From positions 124,001-188,000 of the forward strand of contig NZ_MUGS01000002.1 of the NCBI RefSeq assembly GCF_002222055.1: a stretch of DNA of 64,000 nucleotides. The letters are read 5' to 3'. The DNA is from Flavobacterium araucananum (GTDB lineage: Bacteria > Bacteroidota > Bacteroidia > Flavobacteriales > Flavobacteriaceae). Below, piece after piece: positions 50,968-60,933 of the stretch. Both the position numbers and the translations under genes were made by a program. The stretch's first letter is position 1. Each line of letters starts with the position of its first letter. Under the pieces are notes generated by a model. The model saw nothing but the letters and a program-made list of their open reading frames with translations, was not told the origin of the DNA and ran no database searches.

Positions 50968-53900
50968 ATGTATTTAATATTCGATACTGAAACTACTGGA
51001 TTACCAAAACGTTGGGACGCTCCAATAACCGATTCTGATAACTGGCCTCGCTGTATTCAGATCGCTTGGCAGCTTCATGACGAAATGGGGCAACTTATCG
51101 AACATCAGGATTACCTGGTAAAACCTGACGGATTTAATATTCCGTATGATGCGGAGCGTATTCACGGAATTTCGACTGAATTGGCTGAAGCCGATGGAAT
51201 CACCTTGGCAGAAGTTTTGGAGAAATTTAATATCGCTTTAGGTAAAACCAAATTTATTGTAGGTCAGAATTTAGGTTTCGACGTCAATATTATGGGAGCC
51301 GAATTTCATAGAATGAGTGTAGATTCTCCTATGAGTTCAATGCCTGTTTTAGACACTTGTACAGAGGTTACAGCTTCATTACTAAAGCTTCCCGGAGGTC
51401 GTGGAGGAAGGTTTAAATTACCAACCTTAACAGAATTACACGAATATCTTTTTAATAAACCTTTCTCGGAAGCGCACAACGCAACTGCCGACGTTGAGGC
51501 AACTACCCGTTGTTTTCTGGAATTAATAAGAAGAGAAGTTTTTACCAAAGAAGAATTAGATGTTCCGAAGGATTATTTCAAGGAATTTCAAAGTAGAAAT
51601 CCACAAGAATTTCCGTTAATTGGTTTAAAACACATCAACCTTAAAAAAGCTTCTGATAAAATCAGAGAGCAGCTAAAAGCGTTAGAATCTGTTGGTAAAG
51701 AACCTACAGTTTCACATTCTGACAGAGAAGATTTTAAGGAAGCAAAATATGCGCATTTACACAATCATACCCAATTTTCGGTTTTACAATCGACAATAGG
51801 TATTGGTAATATTGTTGCGGCTACAGCCAAAAACGGAATGCCTGCCGTTGCCATGACGGATACCGGAAATATGATGGGCGCTTTTCACTTTGTGAGCGCT
51901 GTTATGAATCATAATAAAGCAGCATCAGGAAAAAATAAAGCTCTGGTCGAAGCAGGTGAAGAGCCAACAGAAACAGAGATGAAACCAATTGTGGGTTGCG
52001 AATTTAATGTTTGCGACAACCACCTCGATAAAAGTAAAAAAGACAACGGAAATCAGGTTGTTTTGTTAGCCAAAAATAAAAATGGGTACCACAATCTGGC
52101 AAAAATGTCGTCGATCGCTTTTACAAACGGATTTTATTATGTCCCGAGGATTGACCGTGCAATCATCGAAAAATACAAAGAAGACATCATGGTTTTGTCC
52201 GGAAATTTATACGGAGAAATTCCCAGTAAAATTCTGAACATCGGTGAAAACCAGGCCGAAGAAGCTTTGATTTGGTGGAAAGAACAATTTGGTGATGATT
52301 TTTATCTTGAAGTCATGCGCCACAATCAGGAAGATGAAAACCGTGTAAACAAAACGCTGATTGAATTTGCACAAAAACACAATGTCAAGTTAATCGCAAC
52401 CAATAATACGTATTATTTAAATAAAGAAGATGCCAATGCACACGATATTTTATTGTGTGTAAAAGATGGAGAAAAACAAGCTACGCCAATAGGTCGTGGT
52501 CGTGGATACCGTTACGGATTACCAAATCAGGAGTACTATTATAAGTCTTCAGAAGAGATGAAAAAACTCTTTGCCGATTTGCCGGATGCGATAATCAATA
52601 TTCAGGAAATTGTCGATAAGGTCGAGATTTATTCGCTTTATCGAGATGTATTGCTGCCTAAATTTGATATTCCTGCAGAATTTATAGTTCCCGAAGATGA
52701 TGCTGATGGAGGTGTAAGGGGTGAAAATAAATATTTGCGCCACCTGACAATGGTTGGGGCAAAAAAACGATATGGAGAGATTACCGAATCTATTCAGGAG
52801 CGTTTAGACTTTGAGTTATTAACGATTTCGAATTCCGGATATCCGGGTTACTTCCTGATTGTTCAGGATTTCATTGCCGAAGCCCGAAATATGGACGTTT
52901 CGGTAGGACCAGGTCGTGGATCTGCTGCGGGATCTGCCGTGGCATATTGTTTAGGGATTACCAATATTGACCCTATTAAGTACGATTTGCTTTTTGAGCG
53001 TTTCCTAAATCCGGATCGTGTATCTATGCCCGATATTGATATCGATTTTGATGACGAGGGTCGTGGTCGTGTTATGGATTATGTAATTAATAAATACGGA
53101 CAAAATCAGGTTGCCCAAATTATTACCTATGGTAAAATGGCAACCAAATCTGCGATTCGTGATACGGCTCGTGTACTGGATTTGCCACTGTTTGAAGCCG
53201 ATAGAATTGCAAAACTGATTCCGGCAATGATGCCATCAAAATGGAATCTGGCGCGATTTATTTCTGAAAGCGAAGAGGAAGTTAAAAAAGCGCTTCGTTC
53301 TGATGAATTTGATAATGTAAAAGAATTAATAGCCATTGCCAATGAAGATGATTTGGCAGGAGAAACGATTCAGCAGGCAAAAATCCTTGAAGGATCGATG
53401 CGAAATACCGGAATTCACGCCTGTGGTGTAATTATTACGCCATCGGATATTACGAATTTCGTTCCCGTGACCACAGCCAAAGATTCTGATTTGTATGTAA
53501 CACAGTTTGATAACTCGGTTGCAGAGAGTGCAGGATTGCTAAAGATGGACTTCTTGGGTCTGAAGACCCTTACTTTGATTAAAGACACCGTTAAACTGGT
53601 AAAATATAGAAACGGAATTGATTTGGATCCGGACACTTTCCCTATTGATGATGTCGAAACGTATGCGCTTTTCCAGAGAGGAGAAACAGTTGGAATCTTC
53701 CAATATGAGTCACCCGGAATGCAGAAATATATGAAAGATCTGAAACCAACGGTTTTTGGAGATTTAATTGCCATGAATGCCTTATATCGTCCGGGACCTT
53801 TGGAGTATATCCCGTCTTTTGTAAGAAGAAAAAATGGAGAAGAAGAAATCAAATACGATTTAGATGCCTGTGAGGAATATTTAGGAGAAACCTACGGAAT

Positions 53901-55509
53901 TACGGTTTACCAAGAGCAGGTAATGCTTTTGTCGCAATCGCTGGCTGACTTTACAAAAGGTGAGGCCGACGTTTTGCGTAAAGCGATGGGTAAGAAACAA
54001 AAAGATGTACTAGATAAAATGAAGCCAAAGTTCGTAGAACAAGCGGCAAAAAAAGGTCATGATGCCAAGGTTCTGGAAAAAATCTGGAAAGACTGGGAAG
54101 CATTTGCGAGTTATGCCTTCAACAAATCGCACTCGACTTGTTATGCCTGGATTGCCTATCAAACGGCGTATCTAAAAGCACATTATCCTGCCGAATATAT
54201 GGCGGCAGTACTTTCTAATAACATGAATGATATTAAACAAGTATCATTTTTTATGGAAGAATGCAAGCGAATGGGCTTACAGGTTTTAGGACCGGATGTA
54301 AATGAGTCATTTTATAAGTTTACTGTAAACGATGAATATGCAGTACGTTTTGGGATGGGAGCTATAAAAGGTGTGGGTTCAGGAGCTGTGGCAACTATTG
54401 TAGAAAGTAGAAAAGACGGTAAGTACAAATCGATTTTTGATTTGGCGAAACGTATTGATTTACGTGCAGCCAATAAAAAAGCAATCGAAAATCTGGCTTT
54501 GGCTGGTGGTTTTGATTCGTTTGAAGGAACTACAAGAGCGCAATATTTTCATGATGATGGTGATGGAATTACGTTTTATGAAAAAGCAATTCGTTACGGA
54601 TCTAAGTTTCAGGAAAATGAAAACTCATCGCAAGTAAGTTTGTTTGGCGAAGCCAGCGAAGTACAAATTGCAGAACCCATAGTGCCACCTTGCGAAGATT
54701 GGAGTACAATGGAAAAACTCGCGAAAGAGAAAGAAGTTGTAGGGATTTATATTTCAGGACATCCTCTGGACGATTTTAGATTTGAGATGAAATATTTCTG
54801 TAATGCCCGATTAGAAGCCCTGAAAAGCATGAATGAATATGTAGGTAAAAATCTGAATTTTGCCGGAATTATCAATAATGTACAGCACCGTGTGGCAAAA
54901 AACGGAAAAGGCTGGGCAGTATTTAACTTAGAAGGATATGACGAAAGTTATGAGTTTAAGATTTTTGGTGAAGAATACTTAAAGTTTCGCCATTTTTTGA
55001 TTCAGAATAATTTTGCTTTCCTGAAAATCATAATAAAAGACGGTTGGGTAAATCACGATACCGGCAAAAAGTCTGATCCAAGAATGCAGTTTGTTGAGAT
55101 CAGGCAATTGCAGGATATCTTAGAAGCTTTTGCCAAAAAACTGATTTTATTATTGAATATAAAAGATTTACAGACAGAGTTTATACAGAATCTGAATCAA
55201 TTGTTTAATGCGAATAAAGGAGATAATTCTGTGACTTTTGAGATCATGGAATTAGAAAAGATTAAGCGTTTGGTTGAGGTAGAAACTCCTACAGATTTTG
55301 AAGGAGCAGATGATGCTGTTTTTGTAGATGAGAATGAAAGTGATGGAGATACTCCACTTGAAGAAACTAAAATCCAGGAAGTGAATGAGGTTGAAGAAAT
55401 AAAAGTCGTGACCAAATTATCGATGCCTAGTCGCAGGTTAAAAGTTAAGATCTCAACCGAGTTATTGATAGAATTAGAGAAAATGCAGGTAAATTTTAAG
55501 CTAAACTAA
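50968..55509 (+). CDS. dnaE: DNA polymerase III alpha subunit with fused DnaQ-like exonuclease
   Basis: The 1513-residue protein from the ATG at 50968 starts with a DEDDh exonuclease: Asp6-Thr-Glu8 in FDTETTG, Asp in GFDVN at about 95, and HNATADVEAT at about 173-182. A PHP domain follows at about 262-490 (AHLHNHTQFS) but several metal ligands are replaced. The C-family polymerase core has PGRGSAAGSAVAYCLG and the catalytic aspartates 689, 691 and 693 in PDIDIDFDD. Late parts have the helix-hairpin-helix and OB fold (GKNLNFAGIINNVQ). It is the main replicative polymerase. A TTG five codons upstream is possible but not needed. The exonuclease fusion explains why the PHP site may be dispensable. 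Confidence 0.95.
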   Translation: MYLIFDTETTGLPKRWDAPITDSDNWPRCIQIAWQLHDEMGQLIEHQDYLVKPDGFNIPYDAERIHGISTELAEADGITLAEVLEKFNIALGKTKFIVGQNLGFDVNIMGAEFHRMSVDSPMSSMPVLDTCTEVTASLLKLPGGRGGRFKLPTLTELHEYLFNKPFSEAHNATADVEATTRCFLELIRREVFTKEELDVPKDYFKEFQSRNPQEFPLIGLKHINLKKASDKIREQLKALESVGKEPTVSHSDREDFKEAKYAHLHNHTQFSVLQSTIGIGNIVAATAKNGMPAVAMTDTGNMMGAFHFVSAVMNHNKAASGKNKALVEAGEEPTETEMKPIVGCEFNVCDNHLDKSKKDNGNQVVLLAKNKNGYHNLAKMSSIAFTNGFYYVPRIDRAIIEKYKEDIMVLSGNLYGEIPSKILNIGENQAEEALIWWKEQFGDDFYLEVMRHNQEDENRVNKTLIEFAQKHNVKLIATNNTYYLNKEDANAHDILLCVKDGEKQATPIGRGRGYRYGLPNQEYYYKSSEEMKKLFADLPDAIINIQEIVDKVEIYSLYRDVLLPKFDIPAEFIVPEDDADGGVRGENKYLRHLTMVGAKKRYGEITESIQERLDFELLTISNSGYPGYFLIVQDFIAEARNMDVSVGPGRGSAAGSAVAYCLGITNIDPIKYDLLFERFLNPDRVSMPDIDIDFDDEGRGRVMDYVINKYGQNQVAQIITYGKMATKSAIRDTARVLDLPLFEADRIAKLIPAMMPSKWNLARFISESEEEVKKALRSDEFDNVKELIAIANEDDLAGETIQQAKILEGSMRNTGIHACGVIITPSDITNFVPVTTAKDSDLYVTQFDNSVAESAGLLKMDFLGLKTLTLIKDTVKLVKYRNGIDLDPDTFPIDDVETYALFQRGETVGIFQYESPGMQKYMKDLKPTVFGDLIAMNALYRPGPLEYIPSFVRRKNGEEEIKYDLDACEEYLGETYGITVYQEQVMLLSQSLADFTKGEADVLRKAMGKKQKDVLDKMKPKFVEQAAKKGHDAKVLEKIWKDWEAFASYAFNKSHSTCYAWIAYQTAYLKAHYPAEYMAAVLSNNMNDIKQVSFFMEECKRMGLQVLGPDVNESFYKFTVNDEYAVRFGMGAIKGVGSGAVATIVESRKDGKYKSIFDLAKRIDLRAANKKAIENLALAGGFDSFEGTTRAQYFHDDGDGITFYEKAIRYGSKFQENENSSQVSLFGEASEVQIAEPIVPPCEDWSTMEKLAKEKEVVGIYISGHPLDDFRFEMKYFCNARLEALKSMNEYVGKNLNFAGIINNVQHRVAKNGKGWAVFNLEGYDESYEFKIFGEEYLKFRHFLIQNNFAFLKIIIKDGWVNHDTGKKSDPRMQFVEIRQLQDILEAFAKKLILLLNIKDLQTEFIQNLNQLFNANKGDNSVTFEIMELEKIKRLVEVETPTDFEGADDAVFVDENESDGDTPLEETKIQEVNEVEEIKVVTKLSMPSRRLKVKISTELLIELEKMQVNFKLN

Positions 55510-55631
55510 ATTTTAACAGTTAAAATTTAATGTAATGCATTTTTTTTAAGTTAAAAATATGCATGCATAATACTTTTTTAGTAATATTGCTTAAAATTAC
55601 AACGATTTCGTTCCAAGTCTAACAATGCAAA

Positions 55632-55663
55632 TTGTAGGATTATGTTAAAATAATCTAAATTTG
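55632..55663 (+). promoter_or_regulatory. Promoter of the outer-membrane barrel gene
   Basis: TTG at 55632-55634 and TAAATTTG at 55656-55663, spaced 21 bases apart, lie 25 bp before the ATG at 55688. Confidence 0.55.
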
Positions 55664-55687
55664 TAAAAATCAATTAAAAACAGAATT

Positions 55688-56656
55688 ATGAAAAAGAACC
55701 TATTTTTACTAGGATTATTAGTTTGCTCTATGGCCACAATGGCGCAAACAGAAAAAGCAGATAAACCAGAAACATGGTATTTTAAATTAGGAGGATCTTA
55801 TTTTAATCAAACTGCTTCTACCGAATTTCCAACAGTTGGAGGTCAACCAGCAAATAGAGATGTTTATTCGGGCACTTTAGCAAGCAATAAATTAGTTTCA
55901 AGAGAAGGAGTTACAGGTTCTTTTGGACAGGGTTTTAGAAGTGGTATTACTGCTGGTTACCGTTTTTCTACTCGTTTAGGAGTTGAGGTTGCAGCAAATT
56001 ATTACACTAGTAATACTAAAACGATGGCGCAGACTACAGATAGAATGGTTACTCCAGCTCCTTCAGCCACCACTCCAGTTACATATTTAAGCTTTACTGC
56101 TGAAGGGCAAATTAAGGCATTTGATGTAGCCCCTGCACTTGTAATGTTTTTAGGAGAAGCTCATGGATTTGAACCGTATACTAAAGTTGGAGTTATTGTT
56201 CCAATTCATGGTACATTAGATATTGAAACAAATAGAAATTACTCAACTTTTGTTGGAGCAAACAAAGTAGCTAATACTGATGCATATTCAAAAGATGTAG
56301 TGAAGCCTAATCCAACGCTTGGGTTTATGGCATCTATAGGTACTTCTTACAAATTAGGAAAACATATTTCAGCTTTTGCTGAATTAGAGTACCGTAACTT
56401 TACGGTACACGGAAAAACGAAAGAAACAACTGAATATACTGAAAATGGTGTTGATAAATTAAATACTTCGACTTCGTTTAGACCAGCTTCATATTCTGCT
56501 AATCATACTAATTATCATGGTTCTATAGATTCTAGCTCTAATAATACTTTAACAAATGCTGCTGGTTTTGATAATACAAAAGCAACGGATGATTTAAGTA
56601 CGTATGTTGGTATTTCTGGTATCGGTTTGACTTTAGGTCTTAAATACAGCCTATAA
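55688..56656 (+). CDS. Outer-membrane beta-barrel protein (OmpA/porin-like)
   Basis: The 322-residue protein has a signal peptide (MKKNLFLLGLLVCSMATMAQ) and alternating amphipathic strands: WYFKLGGSYFNQTA, FRSGITAGYRFSTRLGVEVAANYYT, FEPYTKVGVIVPIHG, LGFMASIGTSYKL, HISAFAELEYRNF and the final GIGLTLGLKYSL. The terminal hydrophobic strand fits insertion by BAM. Many Flavobacteriia encode such small barrels, several of them induced by stress; the substrate is unknown. It has its own promoter and terminator. Confidence 0.85.
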   Translation: MKKNLFLLGLLVCSMATMAQTEKADKPETWYFKLGGSYFNQTASTEFPTVGGQPANRDVYSGTLASNKLVSREGVTGSFGQGFRSGITAGYRFSTRLGVEVAANYYTSNTKTMAQTTDRMVTPAPSATTPVTYLSFTAEGQIKAFDVAPALVMFLGEAHGFEPYTKVGVIVPIHGTLDIETNRNYSTFVGANKVANTDAYSKDVVKPNPTLGFMASIGTSYKLGKHISAFAELEYRNFTVHGKTKETTEYTENGVDKLNTSTSFRPASYSANHTNYHGSIDSSSNNTLTNAAGFDNTKATDDLSTYVGISGIGLTLGLKYSL

Positions 56657-56679
56657 TTCTAAATAAATTTATAGTTTAT

Positions 56680-56716
56680 AAAAAGAGGATATTCATTTAG
56701 AATATCCTCTTTTTTA
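56680..56716 (+). terminator. Terminator after the barrel gene
   Basis: AAAAGAGGATATT and AATATCCTCTTTTT pair around a seven-base loop. Confidence 0.85.
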
Positions 56717-56977
56717 TTTTTTGTCATTTCTAACGCAAGGAAAAAATCACACAAGAAACTCCACACAGAATGTTTATCGATCTTTGTAAAATCCTTTGCG
56801 TAGAATGGATTAATCCCGAAGCTTCAGGACATCCCTACCATATAAATCGAGCTGAATGCTCTTTGTATAAAGTTCCGGAGGAACGGATTATTTTGTAGCA
56901 AGGGATTTTAATCCCTAACGCGACGTAACCATAATATTGATCATCCTGATTTCTATAATAAAATCATTTTTTTTGGG

Positions 56978-57058
56978 AGCTAATCCCGCTATCCGTTACA
57001 AACGAAGTTCACTGAACTCCAATTGAAATAAGATTACTTCACTTCTATCGGGGCTATG
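56978..57058. repeat. REP-like repeat, copy B (GCTAATCCCGCTATCCGTT family)
   Basis: GGAGCTAATCCCGCTATCCG, then TTACAAACGAAGTTCACTGA and ACTCCAATT, is nearly the reverse complement of 13020-13081. It ends in CACTTCTATCGGGGCTA, the mirror of the AGCCCTGATAG end of copy A. The remaining spacer from 56717 to 57236 has no gene. Confidence 0.65.
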
Positions 57059-57095
57059 GCAATCATTTTCATAAAAATTGTTTTTGATTTTTATG

Positions 57096-57225
57096 AATTG
57101 CCTCCAGCTTTACTGGAGAAAAAAAATGAAAACAGAAAAGGCTTTAGCCAAAAGGTTTAGATCTTTGGCTAAAGCCCTTTTTATATTAAGGCTGTAAACT
57201 CCAGCTAAAGCTGGAGGCAATTTAC
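57096..57225. repeat. Nested hairpins, TTGCCTCCAGCTTTACTGGA and GGCTTTAGCCAAAAG family
   Basis: AATTGCCTCCAGCTTTACTGG near 57096 is complementary to CCAGCTAAAGCTGGAGGCAA near 57201-57221, and inside it GGCTTTAGCCAAA pairs with TTTGGCTAAAGCC. The double hairpin is convergent between the barrel and the Gfo/Idh/MocA genes and may serve as a transcription stop. Confidence 0.6.
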
Positions 57226-57236
57226 AATTATAATAA

Positions 57237-58229
57237 TTATTTAGAATCCCTAAACTCTTTCAAAACTTCATCGATAACCCAGGTTGTTCTGGCGGCCGAA
57301 GTTCCTTTTGAAGGAGAAAAACTCTCATTGCCTAAAAGCTCACTAACAACAGTTTCTATAAAAGGCTGCTGAATATGAAGTGGATTTTCGATTGTGATAC
57401 TTTCTTTTTCGCCATTTGTATATTGAATATGTATGGGATCATTTCCAAAAGTAGAAAAAGAGATTTTTCCTTTATCGCCAACAATGTCAGTATTGTCATA
57501 ACGCTCAAAACTGGTAAAGTTCCATAAACCAGTTCCGTGAATTCCGTTTTCGAATAAAAAAGACATAGAAACAGAATCTTCGGCAGGATAAGCTTTAAGC
57601 TGAGAACTTGCATGACCACGAACAGATTGAATTTGACCCAAAGCAAAATCAAGAAAATCTAATGTATGACAGGCTAAATCTACAAATATTCCACCACCGG
57701 AGATATGTGGCAAAACGGTCCATGGCAAGTTAATTTCGTCATCGTATCGTTCTTCAAAGGGGTGATATAAAACACAATTTACATGTCTTACAGTTCCAAT
57801 TTTATTCTGGTCGATGAGTTCTTTTATTTTTAAAAACCGAGGCAAACTTCTTCTGTAATATGCCACAAATAAAGGCACATTATGTTCTTTGCAAACGCTA
57901 ATCATTTCGTTGCATTCTTTAAATGTCAATGCCATTGGTTTCTCTACATAAACAGGTTTTCCGGCTTTGGCACATAAAATCGTATATTCTTTATGAGAGG
58001 ATGGAGGTGTAGCAATATAAACAGCATCGACTTCCGGGTCATTGATTAAATCAGCGGCATTCGAATACCATTTAGAAACCTTGTGGCGTTTGGCATAATC
58101 CTCGGCAAGGGCTGCATCTCTGCGCATAACAGCTACTAAAGCTGAGTTAGGCGTTTTTTGAAAAGCAGGACCACTTTTTACCTCCGTTACATTACCGCAA
58201 CCTATAATTCCCCATTTTACAATTTTCAT
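57237..58229 (-). CDS. Gfo/Idh/MocA-family oxidoreductase
   Basis: The 330-residue protein starts MKIVKWGIIGCGNVTEVKSG, the NAD(P)-binding Rossmann motif. EKPMALTF at about residue 92, with the conserved Lys, and HTLDFLDFALGQ in the C-terminal sheet are typical. The family oxidises or reduces sugars, sugar-acids or inositols. No transporter or sugar gene is next to it, so the substrate cannot be named. Confidence 0.9.
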   Translation of the reverse strand: MKIVKWGIIGCGNVTEVKSGPAFQKTPNSALVAVMRRDAALAEDYAKRHKVSKWYSNAADLINDPEVDAVYIATPPSSHKEYTILCAKAGKPVYVEKPMALTFKECNEMISVCKEHNVPLFVAYYRRSLPRFLKIKELIDQNKIGTVRHVNCVLYHPFEERYDDEINLPWTVLPHISGGGIFVDLACHTLDFLDFALGQIQSVRGHASSQLKAYPAEDSVSMSFLFENGIHGTGLWNFTSFERYDNTDIVGDKGKISFSTFGNDPIHIQYTNGEKESITIENPLHIQQPFIETVVSELLGNESFSPSKGTSAARTTWVIDEVLKEFRDSK

Positions 58230-58254
58230 TTTTCTGGTTTTTTAGTTATTCAAA

Positions 58255-58660
58255 TTTAAAAAGGTTTGCCGCGAATTACACTAATTTTCCTAAATTATTT
58301 ATTTTGGACTGCATTAAAAAGTTAAGCCACAGATTAGAATGATTCTCACAGATTAATTTAAAAAGGTTTGCCACGAATTACACTAATTTTCCCGAATTAT
58401 TTATTTTGAAACTGCTTCAAAAAAGTTAAGCCACAGATTAAAAAAAAAGTTTGCCACGAATTTCATGAATTTTCACTAATTAAATGCATAGCGAAAGTAT
58501 GCAGCATATAAAATCCTTTTAATCTGTGGCTAAAAAAACATTAATTAAATTTGTGCTAATTCGTGAAATTCGTGGCGAAAAAAAACGTCACATTTGAGAA
58601 AAATCAAATTCGTGGCAAAAAAATAACCACAAACTCACAAAAATAATTTGTGAATTCGTG
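58255..58660. repeat. Cluster of GCCACGAATT repeats with an 80-bp direct duplication
   Basis: The spacer has three forward copies (near 58264, 58366 and 58450) of GGTTTGCCACGAATT and three inverted copies (near 58565, 58605 and 58650) of AATTCGTGGC. Positions 58256-58335 and 58356-58440 are direct duplicates of about 80 bp, including AAGTTAAGCCACAGATTA at both ends. The same word occurs at 10818-10985. No gene is seen in this 457-bp spacer. Confidence 0.7.
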
Positions 58661-58686
58661 GCTAAAAAAATTAAGTAATTAAAGTT

Positions 58687-60795
58687 TTACTTTTTAGGTA
58701 AAGCTTTAAAACCCATATTATAAAGCGTGAACGCCTGAATGTCTACATTTTCCTGAATGGTTGCCGCTACAGATTTTCCTGCTCCATGACCTGCTTTTAC
58801 ATCAATGCGAATTAAAACGGGATTGTTTCCTGTTTGTTTTTCCTGTAATTCAGCTGCAAACTTAAAACTATGTGCAGGAACAACACGATCGTCATGATCT
58901 CCTGTTGTAACCATCGTTGCAGGATATTTAGTCCCATTTTTTACATTTTGTACAGGAGAATATCCTTTTAGGTATTCGAACATTTCTTTGTTGTCCTGAG
59001 CAGTTCCGTAATCGTAAGCCCAGCCTGCACCAGCTGTAAAAGTATGGTAACGTAACATATCCATAACGCCAACTGCCGGCAGCGCCACTTTCATTAAATC
59101 CGGGCGTTGCGTCATAGTAGCACCTACTAATAAACCTCCGTTAGAACCTCCGCGAATCGCTAAGAAATCTGATGAAGTATATTTTTGAGCAATTAAATAT
59201 TCGCCAGCAGCGATAAAATCGTCAAATACATTTTGTTTTTGCAATTTAGTCCCCGCATCATGCCATTTTTTACCATATTCACCACCACCTCTTAAATTAG
59301 CAACAGCATAAACACCACCGTTTTCCAGCCACACAGCATTTGCAATACTAAAACTTGGTGTCAAACTAATATTGAATCCACCATAACCGTAAAGAATGGT
59401 TGGATTTTTAGCATCTAATTTTAATCCTTTTTTATAAGTGATAATCATCGGGATTTTTGTTCCGTCTTTTGAAGTATAAAATACTTGTTTTGATTCGTAG
59501 TCCTCACTTTTAAAATCAACTTTAGGTTTTTGGTACACTTCAGATTTACCTGATTTTGCTTCAAGCGAATAAATAGTTCCCGGAGTGGTATAATTGGTAA
59601 AGCTGTAATACAATGTTTTTTCGTGTTTTTTGCCTGTAAATCCACCTGCAGTTCCTACCGCAGGAAGTTTGATTTCACGAATTAATTTCCCGCTATAATC
59701 GTATTGTTGTACAAACGAAACAGCATCTTTAGTATAGTTAGCAAAGAAAAACCCACCACCTGTTGAAGGTGTTAATATGTTTTGAGTTTCTTTAATAAAA
59801 TCTTTCCAGTTTTCCGGTTTTGGATTGCTTACATCAACAGTAACAACACGTGTGTTTGGTGCATTTAAGTCCGTTTCGATAAACAATTTAGTCCCTTCGT
59901 TTTCGATAATCGAGTTATTGCTGTTAAAATTGTCTACAATGGTAACAATAGGACTATTTGCTTTGGTTAAATCTTTAATGTAAAGCTCATTCCCGTAAGT
60001 AGAATTTGATGCTGAGATAATTAAATAATGATCATCTTCGGTAACATAACCACCTACATATCTGCGTTTTTGATCTGCACCAAAAATTACTTTATCTTCT
60101 TTTTGAGAAGTTCCAAGTTTGTGAAAATATAATTTATGCTGATCTGTCTTGGCAGACAATTCACTTCCTTTTGGTTTATCATAACTAGAGTAGTAAAACC
60201 CTTCGTTTCCATGCCATGCAATACCACTAAATTTAACATCAACCAACGTGTCTTCTAACACCTTTTTTGACAAAACATCAATGATAATCACTTTTCTCCA
60301 GTCGCTTCCACCTTCAGAAATAGAATAAGCAGCTTTGTTTCCATCTTTAGAAAAATCTAAACCACCAAGAGAAGTAGTTCCGTCTTTAGAAAAAGTATTA
60401 GGATCAAGGAAAACTTCTTCTTTGCCGTCTTGCCCTTTTCTGTACATAACAGATTGATTCTGCAATCCGTTATTTTTAGAATAATAAGTAAACTTTCCTT
60501 CTGTATACGGAGCGCTTATTTTTTCATAATTCCACAATTTTTCCATGCGCTTTTTAAGTTCATCACGAAACGGGATTTTATCTAAATAATCATAAGTAAC
60601 TTCGTTTTGGGCCTTTACCCAAGCACCCGTTTCGGCAGATTTATCATCTTCAAGCCAACGATAAGGATCGCTTACTTTGGTATCAAAATACACGTCAACT
60701 GTTTCTCCCTTTTTAGTTTGGGGATATTGAATTTTATTTTGCCCAAATGAAAGTCCTGCGGTTGTAATTGCCATTATAAGAAATGTTTTTTTCAT
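58687..60795 (-). CDS. Prolyl oligopeptidase family (S9A) peptidase
   Basis: The 702-residue protein has a signal peptide ([19 protein letters not shown]) and the seven-blade beta-propeller region at about residues 60-430, followed by the alpha/beta-hydrolase domain. The catalytic Ser is in RGGSNGGLL, the Asp in TTGDHDDRV and the His in KAGHGAGK. These periplasmic enzymes cleave short peptides after proline. It is a single gene flanked by repeats. Confidence 0.93.
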   Translation of the reverse strand: MKKTFLIMAITTAGLSFGQNKIQYPQTKKGETVDVYFDTKVSDPYRWLEDDKSAETGAWVKAQNEVTYDYLDKIPFRDELKKRMEKLWNYEKISAPYTEGKFTYYSKNNGLQNQSVMYRKGQDGKEEVFLDPNTFSKDGTTSLGGLDFSKDGNKAAYSISEGGSDWRKVIIIDVLSKKVLEDTLVDVKFSGIAWHGNEGFYYSSYDKPKGSELSAKTDQHKLYFHKLGTSQKEDKVIFGADQKRRYVGGYVTEDDHYLIISASNSTYGNELYIKDLTKANSPIVTIVDNFNSNNSIIENEGTKLFIETDLNAPNTRVVTVDVSNPKPENWKDFIKETQNILTPSTGGGFFFANYTKDAVSFVQQYDYSGKLIREIKLPAVGTAGGFTGKKHEKTLYYSFTNYTTPGTIYSLEAKSGKSEVYQKPKVDFKSEDYESKQVFYTSKDGTKIPMIITYKKGLKLDAKNPTILYGYGGFNISLTPSFSIANAVWLENGGVYAVANLRGGGEYGKKWHDAGTKLQKQNVFDDFIAAGEYLIAQKYTSSDFLAIRGGSNGGLLVGATMTQRPDLMKVALPAVGVMDMLRYHTFTAGAGWAYDYGTAQDNKEMFEYLKGYSPVQNVKNGTKYPATMVTTGDHDDRVVPAHSFKFAAELQEKQTGNNPVLIRIDVKAGHGAGKSVAATIQENVDIQAFTLYNMGFKALPKK

Positions 60796-60933
60796 AGTTT
60801 TTGTTTAACGGTTGTAACAAAAATAACTTTTTTGTTTTGAAATGATAACGATAAAAAGTTAAACCATATAAGATATATAAGCTCCTTTAGTTTTAACTAA
60901 ATTTATTTATATGTCGTATATGGTTCAAAAATG

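Noticed and set aside
58255..58660. Repeat cluster as a CRISPR array
   Set aside because: Repeat units are of unequal length, occur in both orientations and have no regular unique spacers; no cas genes are near.
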